Assembly: GCF_011742925.1 (NCBI RefSeq) | Contig: NZ_WAEL01000002.1 | Span: forward strand, 372,001-436,000 | From: Fibrivirga algicola | GTDB lineage: Bacteria > Bacteroidota > Bacteroidia > Cytophagales > Spirosomataceae | Length of the DNA: 64,000 nucleotides | Direction: 5' to 3' | Shown here: positions 54,931 through 62,067 of the stretch, one piece after another | Numbering within the stretch: position 1 is the stretch's first letter | Layout of the letters: each line of letters opens with the position of its first letter | Notes under the pieces: generated by a model | Told to the model about the DNA's origin: nothing | What the model saw: the letters and a program-made list of their open reading frames with translations, nothing else | Database searches by the model: none | Position numbers and translations under genes: made by a program

Positions 54931-55819
54931 ACAACCTGCTTTTCTGACCCACCCGCCTGACAAGCAGGATGTTCAGCCGTACCGGCAACGGACCCAGGCA
55001 GGGCCGCCGGGCCGGTTTGCCGGTAAGGTAGCCCTCATCACAGGCTCAGAGTCGGGTATTGGGCGCGAAACAGCCCGCGAACTAGCCCGGCAAGGTGCGT
55101 ATGTGATGCTGAACGGGCTTCGGTCTGAGCAGCTCGCCGACACGCTGCGCGCTTTCACCGAGGCTGGGTACGTTGCCAGCGCCTGCGTGGCCGACGTTAC
55201 CAATTTCGACGCCTGCCAGCACCTGATCGACCAGACGATTCTGGCCTTTGGCCAACTCGACGTCTTAGTTGCCAATGCGAGTATATCCATGCGGGCGTAT
55301 TTCAATGACCTAGACATCGACGTGTTCCGAGCCGTGTGCGACAGCAATATTTACGGTACCGTGTACCCGCTCAAAGCTGCACTGCCGCACCTGCGGGCAA
55401 CAAAAGGCTGCGTCACGTTTATTTCGTCGATTTCGTCGCTGAACGGCATTCCGAGTGGGTCGGCTTATTGTGCGGGTAAGGCAGCGGTTAGCAATCTGGC
55501 CCATACGCTCCGGCTGGAGTGGCACAACACAGGTATGCATGTTGGCGTTATCCACCTGGGTTTCACGGCCAATGACCCTGAAAAACGCGTATTCGCGGCC
55601 AACGGCGAACCCGTACCCCTTGCCCACCGCCCCCCCCGCTGGCAAATGACGCAACAGGAGGTAGCTCAGGCCATAGCCCGCCATATTTACCGTCGCCGCG
55701 CCAACACGGTACTAACGGGCATGGGTAAATTAAACGCTACCCTAAGCCGCTTCTTTCCCCGGCTGGTAGATCAGATTGTGCTACTCAGTATGAAATTACG
55801 GCCCGAATTGTACGAATGA
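54914..55819 (+). CDS. Short-chain dehydrogenase/reductase (classical SDR)
   Basis: 301 residues from the ATG at 54914, which overlaps the previous stop; the frame opens earlier at 54812 but that part lies inside the epimerase gene. Cofactor motif TGSESGIGRETARELA, NAS in VLVANASIS, catalytic Ser in FISSISSLNG and YCAGK (Tyr and Lys of YxxxK). The protein probably uses NAD(P)H to reduce a carbonyl or oxidise an alcohol. Convergent with the MFS gene, only 3 nt between stops. Confidence 0.85.
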   Translation: MDTFTEQPAFLTHPPDKQDVQPYRQRTQAGPPGRFAGKVALITGSESGIGRETARELARQGAYVMLNGLRSEQLADTLRAFTEAGYVASACVADVTNFDACQHLIDQTILAFGQLDVLVANASISMRAYFNDLDIDVFRAVCDSNIYGTVYPLKAALPHLRATKGCVTFISSISSLNGIPSGSAYCAGKAAVSNLAHTLRLEWHNTGMHVGVIHLGFTANDPEKRVFAANGEPVPLAHRPPRWQMTQQEVAQAIARHIYRRRANTVLTGMGKLNATLSRFFPRLVDQIVLLSMKLRPELYE

Positions 55820-55822
55820 AGG

Positions 55823-57088
55823 CTAATGACCGGCAGGTGTACTACCCGCAACAGGCTCTTTTGGCACTACAGCTGGCTGTATATACCCTTTTAGCGTGTT
55901 TACTGTAATGAATAAGCTGACGAGCGTAAAAACGGCACCAGCCATATAGGGCGCCCCCGGAAAGTAAATTGGCGCGCCTGGTTTGGTGAAGTAAGCAAAG
56001 AGATTGGTAATCAGCACCGGGCTGACAATGGCCGTCAGGCTCATCAGGCTGGCCAATGCGCCCTGCAACTCACCCTGTTCGTTGGGCGGAACATGCCCTG
56101 AAATAATGCCCTGAATGGCCGGGCCAGTGATGCCGGCAAACGAATACGGAATAATTAAGGCAAAGGCCATCCAGCTTTCATTAGCGAAGGCAAAGCCCAA
56201 AAAGCTGATTACGTAGACAGCCATTCCTAGGAAGACGGCTCGTTTCTGACCTATTTTGGGAATGATCAGGCGGATCAGGCCACCCTGCACAATGGCTACC
56301 GCCAGGCCAATCAACCCCAGCGAAATGCCAACCATCCTGGTATCCCAGCCGAAGCGAAGCATGGTGAAGTATCCCCAGATTGACTGCATCACCTGTCCGG
56401 CTATGTATAGGAACGCCAGCGCCACGATTAACCCGATCAGTGACCGGTAACGCCGCAGTGCCCTGAACGACCCGACGGGGTTAGCCCGTTTCCAGCTGAA
56501 CGGCCGTCGATTATCGAGCGATAGCGATTCGGGCAGGACGAAATAGCCATATAGCCAGTTGAGCAATGACAGAATCGAAGCCGCATAGAAGGGTGCCCGA
56601 ATACTATAGCTGCTGAAGAGCGCCCCCATTGTGGGGCCAATGATGAAACCGAGCCCAAAGGCCGCGCCAATCAGGCCGAAATTCTGCGCCCGTTTTTCGG
56701 GCGTGCTCACGTCGGCAATGTAGGCACTGGCCGTGGTGAAACTCGCCCCACAGATGCCCGCTGCAACCCGGGCAAAAAATAACCAGCCAATAGTAGGCGA
56801 GTACGCCGATACCAGAAAGTCGAGTCCCAATCCAAACAGGGAGATCAGCAGCACAGGCCGCCGGCCGTATTGATCACTCAGGCCACCCAGAATGGGCGCG
56901 CAAACAAACTGCATGACAGCGTAGGCAAACGTGAGCCAACCGCCATATTGCGACGCTACGCTAAGGCCCTGTCCGGTGAGCTCTTCGATCAGCTTGGGCA
57001 CCACCGGCACAATTAGCCCGATACCAATACAATCGATGAGAACCGTGATAAAGATGAAAATTAACGCAGGGTTACGTTTCTCAGACAT
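55823..57088 (-). CDS. MFS transporter of the TetA / TCR type
   Basis: 421 residues with 12 predicted membrane helices. The loop 2-3 signature [14 protein letters not shown] and the motif C-like [19 protein letters not shown] in helix 5 place it in the drug:H+ antiporter-1 group, close to tetracycline-efflux-like proteins ([21 protein letters not shown] at the start). Export of a small hydrophobic compound is likely; resistance to tetracycline should not be assumed because many chromosomal homologues do not confer it. Single gene. Confidence 0.85.
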   Translation of the reverse strand: MSEKRNPALIFIFITVLIDCIGIGLIVPVVPKLIEELTGQGLSVASQYGGWLTFAYAVMQFVCAPILGGLSDQYGRRPVLLISLFGLGLDFLVSAYSPTIGWLFFARVAAGICGASFTTASAYIADVSTPEKRAQNFGLIGAAFGLGFIIGPTMGALFSSYSIRAPFYAASILSLLNWLYGYFVLPESLSLDNRRPFSWKRANPVGSFRALRRYRSLIGLIVALAFLYIAGQVMQSIWGYFTMLRFGWDTRMVGISLGLIGLAVAIVQGGLIRLIIPKIGQKRAVFLGMAVYVISFLGFAFANESWMAFALIIPYSFAGITGPAIQGIISGHVPPNEQGELQGALASLMSLTAIVSPVLITNLFAYFTKPGAPIYFPGAPYMAGAVFTLVSLFITVNTLKGYIQPAVVPKEPVAGSTPAGH

Positions 57089-57172
57089 ATAGAGGAAGGC
57101 ATTTTGAACAAAGGCCGCAAGTTACGATGTTTCGACAGGTAGTTAGTGGTCATTCACCACAGGTAACTTTCT

Positions 57173-57634
57173 ATGGAACTCACTATCAGCACTCCAGCTT
57201 TACTTTTTTCGACAGTTTCGCTGTTGATGATCGCCTTCACCAACCGGTTTCTGGCCATCGCCAACCTGATTCGCGATCTGCACGATAAATTCCGGACCAA
57301 CCCCGAAACGGTATACGTAGACCAGATCAAGAACCTGCACCGCCGCCTGAAACTGATACGTAACATTCAGATTCTGGCGGTGTTAAGCCTGCTGGTTAGC
57401 GCCGTATGTATGGCCCTGATCTATTGGAACAACCAGGTAGCCGCTAGCTATCTTTTTGGGCTTGCACTGGTCCTTCAAATCTCAGCCCTGGTTATTTCAG
57501 TGGTCGAGATCTCGATTTCGATCAATGCCCTTCAAATTGAACTCAGCGATATGGAACAGGAACTAGGCCATCGCCGATTCGATATATTTACCCTCAGGCC
57601 CCGTTCGACAACAAATCCGGATACGTCCCATTGA
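57173..57634 (+). CDS. DUF2721 family membrane protein
   Basis: 153 residues. Three hydrophobic segments (about 5-25, 60-85, 88-112) separated by a charged loop (RFLAIANLIRDLHDKFRTNPE), matching the DUF2721 pattern of small integral membrane proteins with unknown function. The C-terminal tail is polar. It lies ahead of the Anbu-type gene on the same strand, but a separate promoter appears between them. Confidence 0.75.
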   Translation: MELTISTPALLFSTVSLLMIAFTNRFLAIANLIRDLHDKFRTNPETVYVDQIKNLHRRLKLIRNIQILAVLSLLVSAVCMALIYWNNQVAASYLFGLALVLQISALVISVVEISISINALQIELSDMEQELGHRRFDIFTLRPRSTTNPDTSH

Positions 57635-57744
57635 CCTGTCAGTAACCATTTGCCGGTTGTGTAACAACTCTAGCCGCCCTTTTTTAGGACAGGCAGCCAG
57701 CAGATAAACCCATCATGGTGGACAGGCTCAATGGGAAAACGGTT

Positions 57745-57752
57745 TATATTTG
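57745..57752 (+). promoter_or_regulatory. Candidate -7 element for the protease gene
   Basis: TATATTTG fits TAnnTTTG; the -33 element is weak. The predicted start near 57759 lies inside the longer open frame, which supports translation from 57781 rather than 57715. Confidence 0.4.
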
Positions 57753-57780
57753 CCCACTACACAACCACCGCGCGGCTCTA

Positions 57781-58527
57781 ATGACGTATTGCTTAGGAAT
57801 TAAAGTAAAATCAGGTCTGGTAGCCATAGCTGACACCCGGTTGACGTCGGGCACCGAAGTGTCGATGAATCGGAAGATCACCGTTCACGAGGTTAAGAAT
57901 CATTCGCTGTTCATTATGACCTCGGGCCTGCGATCAGTACGCGACAAGGCCATTACCTATTTCCGCGAAGTACTCGCTGAACAGGACCAGACATTCAATA
58001 AGCTATATAAAGCCGTAAACGCTTTCGGCGAACAGGTGAAACGGGTAGCGGCCGAAGACAAAGCATCAATTCTGGCGTCGGGCATGCATTTCAACCTCAA
58101 CGCCATTGTGGGTGGGCAACTGCAGGACGACGATGAGCACAAACTATTTCTGCTGTATCCGGAAGGCAATTGGGTTGAGGTAGATTCGGGTTCGCTCTTC
58201 AAGATCATCGGCAACTCCGGCTACGGCAAACCCTTACTCTTTAGAAATTTAAGCTACGAAGCAACCCTTCAGGAGGCCCTTAAGATCGGCTTTCTGGCCT
58301 TCGATGCTACCCGTGTCAGTGCCAATGATGTAGACTACCCGCTCGACGTAGTGGTGTACACCAAAGACAGTTTCCACATGACCGAGCACCGGCTGGAAAA
58401 AGACGACATGGATGAGATTTCGCACCAGTGGAGCGCCTTGCTGAATAACTCCGTACGGCGCCTGCCAACCTATTGGATGGACCCGATTTTCGAGAAGGTA
58501 ACCAATCCGATAAGCAATGAACCTTGA
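57781..58527 (+). CDS. Anbu-type proteasome-like peptidase
   Basis: 248 residues from the ATG at 57781. MTYCLGIKVKSGLVAIADTR places a Thr directly after the initiator Met, the N-terminal nucleophile position of proteasome-like hydrolases, and the fold signature VAIADTRLTSG ... KITVHEVKNHSLFIMTSG continues through IVGGQ and FKIIGNSGYGKPLL. This is the ancestral-beta-subunit (Anbu) family, which forms spiral or ring assemblies. Anbu genes often sit with a transglutaminase-like gene, an ATP-grasp gene and an alpha-E (DUF403) gene; only the transglutaminase-like gene follows here. Physiological substrate unknown. Confidence 0.83.
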   Translation: MTYCLGIKVKSGLVAIADTRLTSGTEVSMNRKITVHEVKNHSLFIMTSGLRSVRDKAITYFREVLAEQDQTFNKLYKAVNAFGEQVKRVAAEDKASILASGMHFNLNAIVGGQLQDDDEHKLFLLYPEGNWVEVDSGSLFKIIGNSGYGKPLLFRNLSYEATLQEALKIGFLAFDATRVSANDVDYPLDVVVYTKDSFHMTEHRLEKDDMDEISHQWSALLNNSVRRLPTYWMDPIFEKVTNPISNEP

Positions 58528-58599
58528 TCGGTAACCGATTGATCGGTGGGGTACACCCCGCAGTTTTTGGTTTATTGTTACCGGATAATTGTTCTGTCT

Positions 58600-59439
58600 A
58601 TGCGCCTTTCCGTTCAGCATCAGTTGCGATACGAGTATGACCAGCCGGTTATATTGCAACCCCATATGCTCTACCTGTATCCGCGCACCTACCCGTATCA
58701 GCGGCTGCAAGCGTACGAGCTAACGATTGACCCAAGGCCGTCGAAAGTAGTTCGAAACGTTGATGTAGAGGGCAATGTTCAGCAGCTCGTTTATTTCAGC
58801 GGCCCAACCAGCCACTTGCACATTACGGCTAAGATCGAGGTTGATTCAGAACCCTTCAACTCGCTCGACTTCGTACTTTTTCCGTTTGAAGCGCAGCGGG
58901 TTCCGTTGAAATACCCCCCCCAGGTACGTCCTCTGTTGGAAACATACCTGACCCGCGAGGGCGTTACGCCCGCCATTGATGTTTGGGCCCGGCAGTTGGC
59001 TGCCGGGGCTGGCTGGCAAACCGTTCCGTTCCTGATTGCGCTAAACAACGCAATTCGGCAGTTTACCTATGCTATTCGGGAAGAAGGGGCTCCCTACCCT
59101 CCTGAGCAGACACTCCTGGAACAGCGCGGGTCATGCCGCGATTACACGACCCTGTTTATGGCCGCTTGCCGCAGTCTGGGTATTGCTGCCCGCTTTGTGA
59201 GCGGGTACCTCTTCGGGTCGGCTCAACAAGAGCACCAGCTACACGCCTGGGCCGAAGTCTATCTGCCCGGTGCCGGATGGCGTGGCTTTGACCCAACCGA
59301 AAACACGGTTGTGGTTAACAAACACGTATTTCTGGCGTCTTCTGCCCATGCCGAACTGACGGCTCCTGTCAGCGGCACCTTTACCGGCAAAGCTAATTCC
59401 GTGCTGGAAGCACACGTATTAATTAACAATGACCATTAA
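58600..59439 (+). CDS. Transglutaminase-like cysteine protease family protein
   Basis: 279 residues from Met at 58600 (the frame opens at 58546 in non-conserved sequence). N-terminal beta region (SVQHQLRYEYDQPVILQPHMLYLYPRT) typical of the bacterial transglutaminase N domain, then a catalytic core with Cys in RGSCRDYTTLFMAACRSLGIAARFVSGY, His in LHAWAEVYLPGAGW and Asp in RGFDPTEN. These match the Cys-His-Asp triad. It follows the Anbu gene by 72 nt on the same strand, the customary partner. Probably a protease or amide-bond-processing enzyme. Confidence 0.87.
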   Translation: MRLSVQHQLRYEYDQPVILQPHMLYLYPRTYPYQRLQAYELTIDPRPSKVVRNVDVEGNVQQLVYFSGPTSHLHITAKIEVDSEPFNSLDFVLFPFEAQRVPLKYPPQVRPLLETYLTREGVTPAIDVWARQLAAGAGWQTVPFLIALNNAIRQFTYAIREEGAPYPPEQTLLEQRGSCRDYTTLFMAACRSLGIAARFVSGYLFGSAQQEHQLHAWAEVYLPGAGWRGFDPTENTVVVNKHVFLASSAHAELTAPVSGTFTGKANSVLEAHVLINNDH

Positions 59440-59490
59440 TCAACGCACATGGCTGGCCTTACAGCAAGGCGCCAGTCGGGTACGTTGATT
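59438..59490. terminator. Hairpin between convergent genes, probable two-way terminator
   Basis: AATCAACG (59438-59445) pairs with CGTTGATT (59483-59490), with an inner CTGGC/GCCAG stem. The left arm begins in the stop codon of the transglutaminase-like gene. Confidence 0.5.
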
Positions 59491-59511
59491 GATGGTTGTT
59501 TCTAGATGCGC

Positions 59512-59847
59512 TCACCCTCCTGCCTTTTTAGCGGCGTATTTCTTACCCGTCAGGTACGTAATGATCTTCTCGCGGTGGTCGCCCTGAATCTGGATTTCGC
59601 CGTCCTTAACGGTCCCTCCCGTTCCGCAGGCATTCTTGAGTTGCTTGCCCAGATCGGTTAGATCGGCATCGGTACCAACGAAGCCACGCACGGCCGTTAC
59701 CACCTTGCCCCCACTTCGCCGGTCGAGCCAGACTTTAAGCTGTTGTTGTTGCGGCGGTAGCGTGTCAGCGGCCGGTTCATTGTCCGTTTGGTACTCGTGG
59801 TCGGGATTGGTTGAATAGACAATCCCTGTATAGTTCTTCTTGCTCAT
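59512..59847 (-). CDS. SUI1/YciH family translation factor-like protein
   Basis: 111 residues. A polar N-terminal segment of about 35 residues precedes a SUI1 domain (about 38-105; VWLDRRSGGKVVTAVRGFVGTDADLTDLGKQLKNACGTGGTVKDGEIQIQGDHREKIITYL), homologous to eukaryotic eIF1 and E. coli YciH. The bacterial members influence initiation fidelity, perhaps discriminating against aberrant start sites. Single gene. The call is firm for the domain, tentative for the role. Confidence 0.9.
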   Translation of the reverse strand: MSKKNYTGIVYSTNPDHEYQTDNEPAADTLPPQQQQLKVWLDRRSGGKVVTAVRGFVGTDADLTDLGKQLKNACGTGGTVKDGEIQIQGDHREKIITYLTGKKYAAKKAGG

Positions 59848-59855
59848 AGCGTTAA

Positions 59856-59905
59856 CCTCACCCCAGCCCTTCTTCCTGTTTTTGGGAGCAGAGCCGGGTG
59901 CGAGG
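59856..59905. repeat. Degenerate palindromic repeat of the CCTCACCCC...GGGTGAGG type
   Basis: CCTCACCCCAGCCC (59856 on) faces GCCGGGTGCGAGG (ending 59905) around an imperfect inner pairing. The arms resemble those of the in-frame element at 62831-62951, so this looks like a decayed copy in the gap between the SUI1 and lipid kinase genes. Confidence 0.5.
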
Positions 59906-59909
59906 TAGT

Positions 59910-60788
59910 TTATAATAACACTAACAAACTGCCGGGCAGCACCCGAACGGTACAGCTATTTCCTGGTAATAGAAGCGGCTCTCCATCAGCATGAGCCAAC
60001 AGGGGTCCGGTACTTTGAATAGTAGCCTCCTGAATACGTCGTCCAGCCCAGTAGGCCGAGCGATTCAATGATTTGCGGAATAGTTGCCAGCCAATCATAC
60101 TCACCATGTGCGTTGGAAAGATACCCAGCTGGCAAAGATCCAGTTTTCCGTCGGCTATGTTGGCAGTAGGTGCAATCCAGGCATTGTTGCCGAATTGCCC
60201 AGCGTTGGCGGCGGTTAATGAGAAAAGCGCGCCAGCCTTTTCGCCGTCGATGGTGTATTCTGCCGGCTTATAACTCCAAAATGCCTGATACGTTGTTCTG
60301 ATGTAAGTCTGCAACCCGCGTACTGGCTGCTTAGCAAATTCATGGGCCACGTAAGCCTCAAAGCCTAGCCCCGCCGTGCAGAAAAACGGATGATCGTTCA
60401 GCTCGCCGCTGTCGATCAGAACGGGCTTACCACCCAGCGCGCGCACCACCGCTTTTTGCGGATTCATGGGTAAGCCCAGGTGGCGCGCCAGCCCGTTGCC
60501 CGAGCCCATGGGGACAATGCCCAGAGCTGTGGCCGTACGTCGAAGCGCACGGGCTGTTTCGTTGATTGTTCCGTCGCCGCCCATAACCAGCACCCGCCGA
60601 ATGCCCTGCTGTACAGCCTGCGCCGCCAACTGAGTGGCATGACCTGCATAGGCGGTGGTCACAATCTCAGCCTGGTAAGCCTGTCGGTCGGCTTCTGCAG
60701 CAATAAATGCACGTAAACCTTCCTTCTGCACAGGCGGCAACGTACCCGATAACGGATTGATAATAACAAGCAGATCGGTCTTGGGCAT
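59910..60788 (-). CDS. Diacylglycerol/lipid kinase family protein (YegS/BmrU-like)
   Basis: 292 residues from Met at 60788; the frame opens earlier at 60854, but MPKTDLLVIINPLSG is the conserved start of the kinase fold and the region above encodes a small protein. Motifs: INPLSGT, the nucleotide loop VMGGDGTINETARAL, and GIVPMGSGNGLARHLGLP. The C-terminal half is the beta-sandwich of the family. Phosphorylates a lipid such as diacylglycerol or a sphingoid base; the substrate cannot be read from sequence. Confidence 0.9.
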   Translation of the reverse strand: MPKTDLLVIINPLSGTLPPVQKEGLRAFIAAEADRQAYQAEIVTTAYAGHATQLAAQAVQQGIRRVLVMGGDGTINETARALRRTATALGIVPMGSGNGLARHLGLPMNPQKAVVRALGGKPVLIDSGELNDHPFFCTAGLGFEAYVAHEFAKQPVRGLQTYIRTTYQAFWSYKPAEYTIDGEKAGALFSLTAANAGQFGNNAWIAPTANIADGKLDLCQLGIFPTHMVSMIGWQLFRKSLNRSAYWAGRRIQEATIQSTGPLLAHADGEPLLLPGNSCTVRVLPGSLLVLL

Positions 60789-60792
60789 CAAA

Positions 60793-60906
60793 TCAGGCGA
60801 AAAAGATAAACATAAGGGCAATGAATACGAGGATAAACACGTAATACCACCCATCAGAGAATATATAGGGCTTATATTCCCGGTAAAAATTACGCAGCCA
60901 GTTCAT
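60793..60906 (-). CDS. Small single-pass membrane protein, 37 residues
   Basis: MNWLRNFYREYKPYIFSDGW begins the protein, followed by YYVFILVFIALMFIFFA and TGA. A charged, aromatic N-terminal half precedes one transmembrane helix that reaches the C-terminus. It ends 4 nt before the lipid kinase start codon, indicating a shared transcript and likely translational coupling. Too short for routine gene finding; composition and position argue for a real gene. A membrane partner for the lipid kinase is conceivable, but not shown. Confidence 0.6.
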   Translation of the reverse strand: MNWLRNFYREYKPYIFSDGWYYVFILVFIALMFIFFA

Positions 60907-60927
60907 CCCGCAAAGTTCGCCAAAAAA

Positions 60928-61371
60928 ATGAGACACCTCCGTTTTCTGATTGTTCTGTCAGGATTGTTCCTCGGCCTTGTGCCGGTACTACACGCCCAAA
61001 CCGCCACCGACCGGAAAACGATTCTGGGAACGCTGAAACGCCAAACCGACGATTGGAACGCCGGACGGGTAGACGCCTTCATGAACGGCTACTGGCAGTC
61101 AGACTCGCTCACGTTTGTGGGCAAGGGCGGTATCACCTACGGCTACGCTGAAACGCTGGCTAACTACAAAAAACGCTACCCTGATCGGGAAAGCATGGGT
61201 ACACTGGCATTTACGATACTGAAAGTCGAGTTTCCGGGCAAAAATGTGGCCTATGTTATTGGCAAGTGGCACCTCACCCGCCCAAAAGTGGGTGATGCAG
61301 GCGGGCACTTTACCCTGTTATGGGAAAAGAAAAAAGGGAGTTGGGTGATCGTGAGCGACCACTCGTCGTAG
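60928..61371 (+). CDS. Secreted DUF4440 / NTF2-like protein
   Basis: 147 residues from Met at 60928; the longer open frame (from 60757) crosses the divergent small gene and is not expected to be coding. Signal peptide RHLRFLIVLSGLFLGLVPVLHAQ, then an NTF2-like (DUF4440/SnoaL-type) fold (LKRQTDDWNAGRVDAFMNGYW ... FTLLWEKKKGSWVIVSDHSS). Such domains form cone-shaped pockets for small ligands; some are enzymes, many are of unknown role. Periplasmic or surface location is inferred from the signal peptide. Confidence 0.83.
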   Translation: MRHLRFLIVLSGLFLGLVPVLHAQTATDRKTILGTLKRQTDDWNAGRVDAFMNGYWQSDSLTFVGKGGITYGYAETLANYKKRYPDRESMGTLAFTILKVEFPGKNVAYVIGKWHLTRPKVGDAGGHFTLLWEKKKGSWVIVSDHSS

Positions 61372-61517
61372 GGGGCCACTACCGTTTGCTCAGGAAGTTG
61401 ATAAGTATGTGCTGTCATCAACAGTTATTCGTCGATTGAGTTGTCACTATTCGTTTACTCGACTCAAGGAGGAAGCGGCACGACAAACCCACTACTCGCT
61501 TCAATACTGCTTGACCC

Positions 61518-61979
61518 ATGAACTACTTTGCACTAACAATTTTTACGCTATCTGCCCTGATTAGTTCGCTGTCAACTTCGGCGCAATCCGTTGTGGGTAC
61601 CTGGCAACGAACCGGAGCCCTGATCACGTACAAGAATGGAAAGACTATGGATGTACAGCCCATGATGGAACAGAGCTCTCCCTGCACCGCAAAAATTACG
61701 TATAGTTTTACGGCTGGAGGCGTGCAGAAAACCATAGTTCCAGCCGGTTGCCTCGAGCAGATGTCGGCTCAGGCCGTCCTTTTCGCCGATGCTCGCTACA
61801 CAGTGAGTGGCAGCAGTATCAAGGTCATTTCGCCCAACCCTAAAATGAGCCCGGATGTTACGTACGGCCTGACAATGACCGGCAATACCATGACCTGGGT
61901 AATGAACTTCGACGATTTTCCCGCGGTACCAAACCCAGGCAAGGCCAGGTCTATGACCTTTACCTACAAGCGATTATAG
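61518..61979 (+). CDS. Secreted protein of unknown function, lipocalin-like
   Basis: 153 residues. Signal peptide NYFALTIFTLSALISSLSTSAQ followed by a beta-rich domain beginning VVGTWQRTGALITYKNGK, with a GTW motif like those of lipocalin-type domains, and paired cysteines (CTAKITYSF, PAGCLEQ). I do not recognise a specific family. Stands alone with about 146 nt upstream and 88 nt downstream. Confidence 0.65.
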   Translation: MNYFALTIFTLSALISSLSTSAQSVVGTWQRTGALITYKNGKTMDVQPMMEQSSPCTAKITYSFTAGGVQKTIVPAGCLEQMSAQAVLFADARYTVSGSSIKVISPNPKMSPDVTYGLTMTGNTMTWVMNFDDFPAVPNPGKARSMTFTYKRL

Positions 61980-62067
61980 GCGCCGGCAGTACTGATACGA
62001 CTAACCGGGCATAGTGCCGTTGGCAGATCCATGTCCGGCATTTAGTAGATGGCCGTATCTTTAACAT

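Noticed and set aside
60757-60927. N-terminal extension of the DUF4440 protein
   Set aside because: It would be antisense to the small membrane protein and lipid kinase start, and a clean signal peptide begins at 60928.
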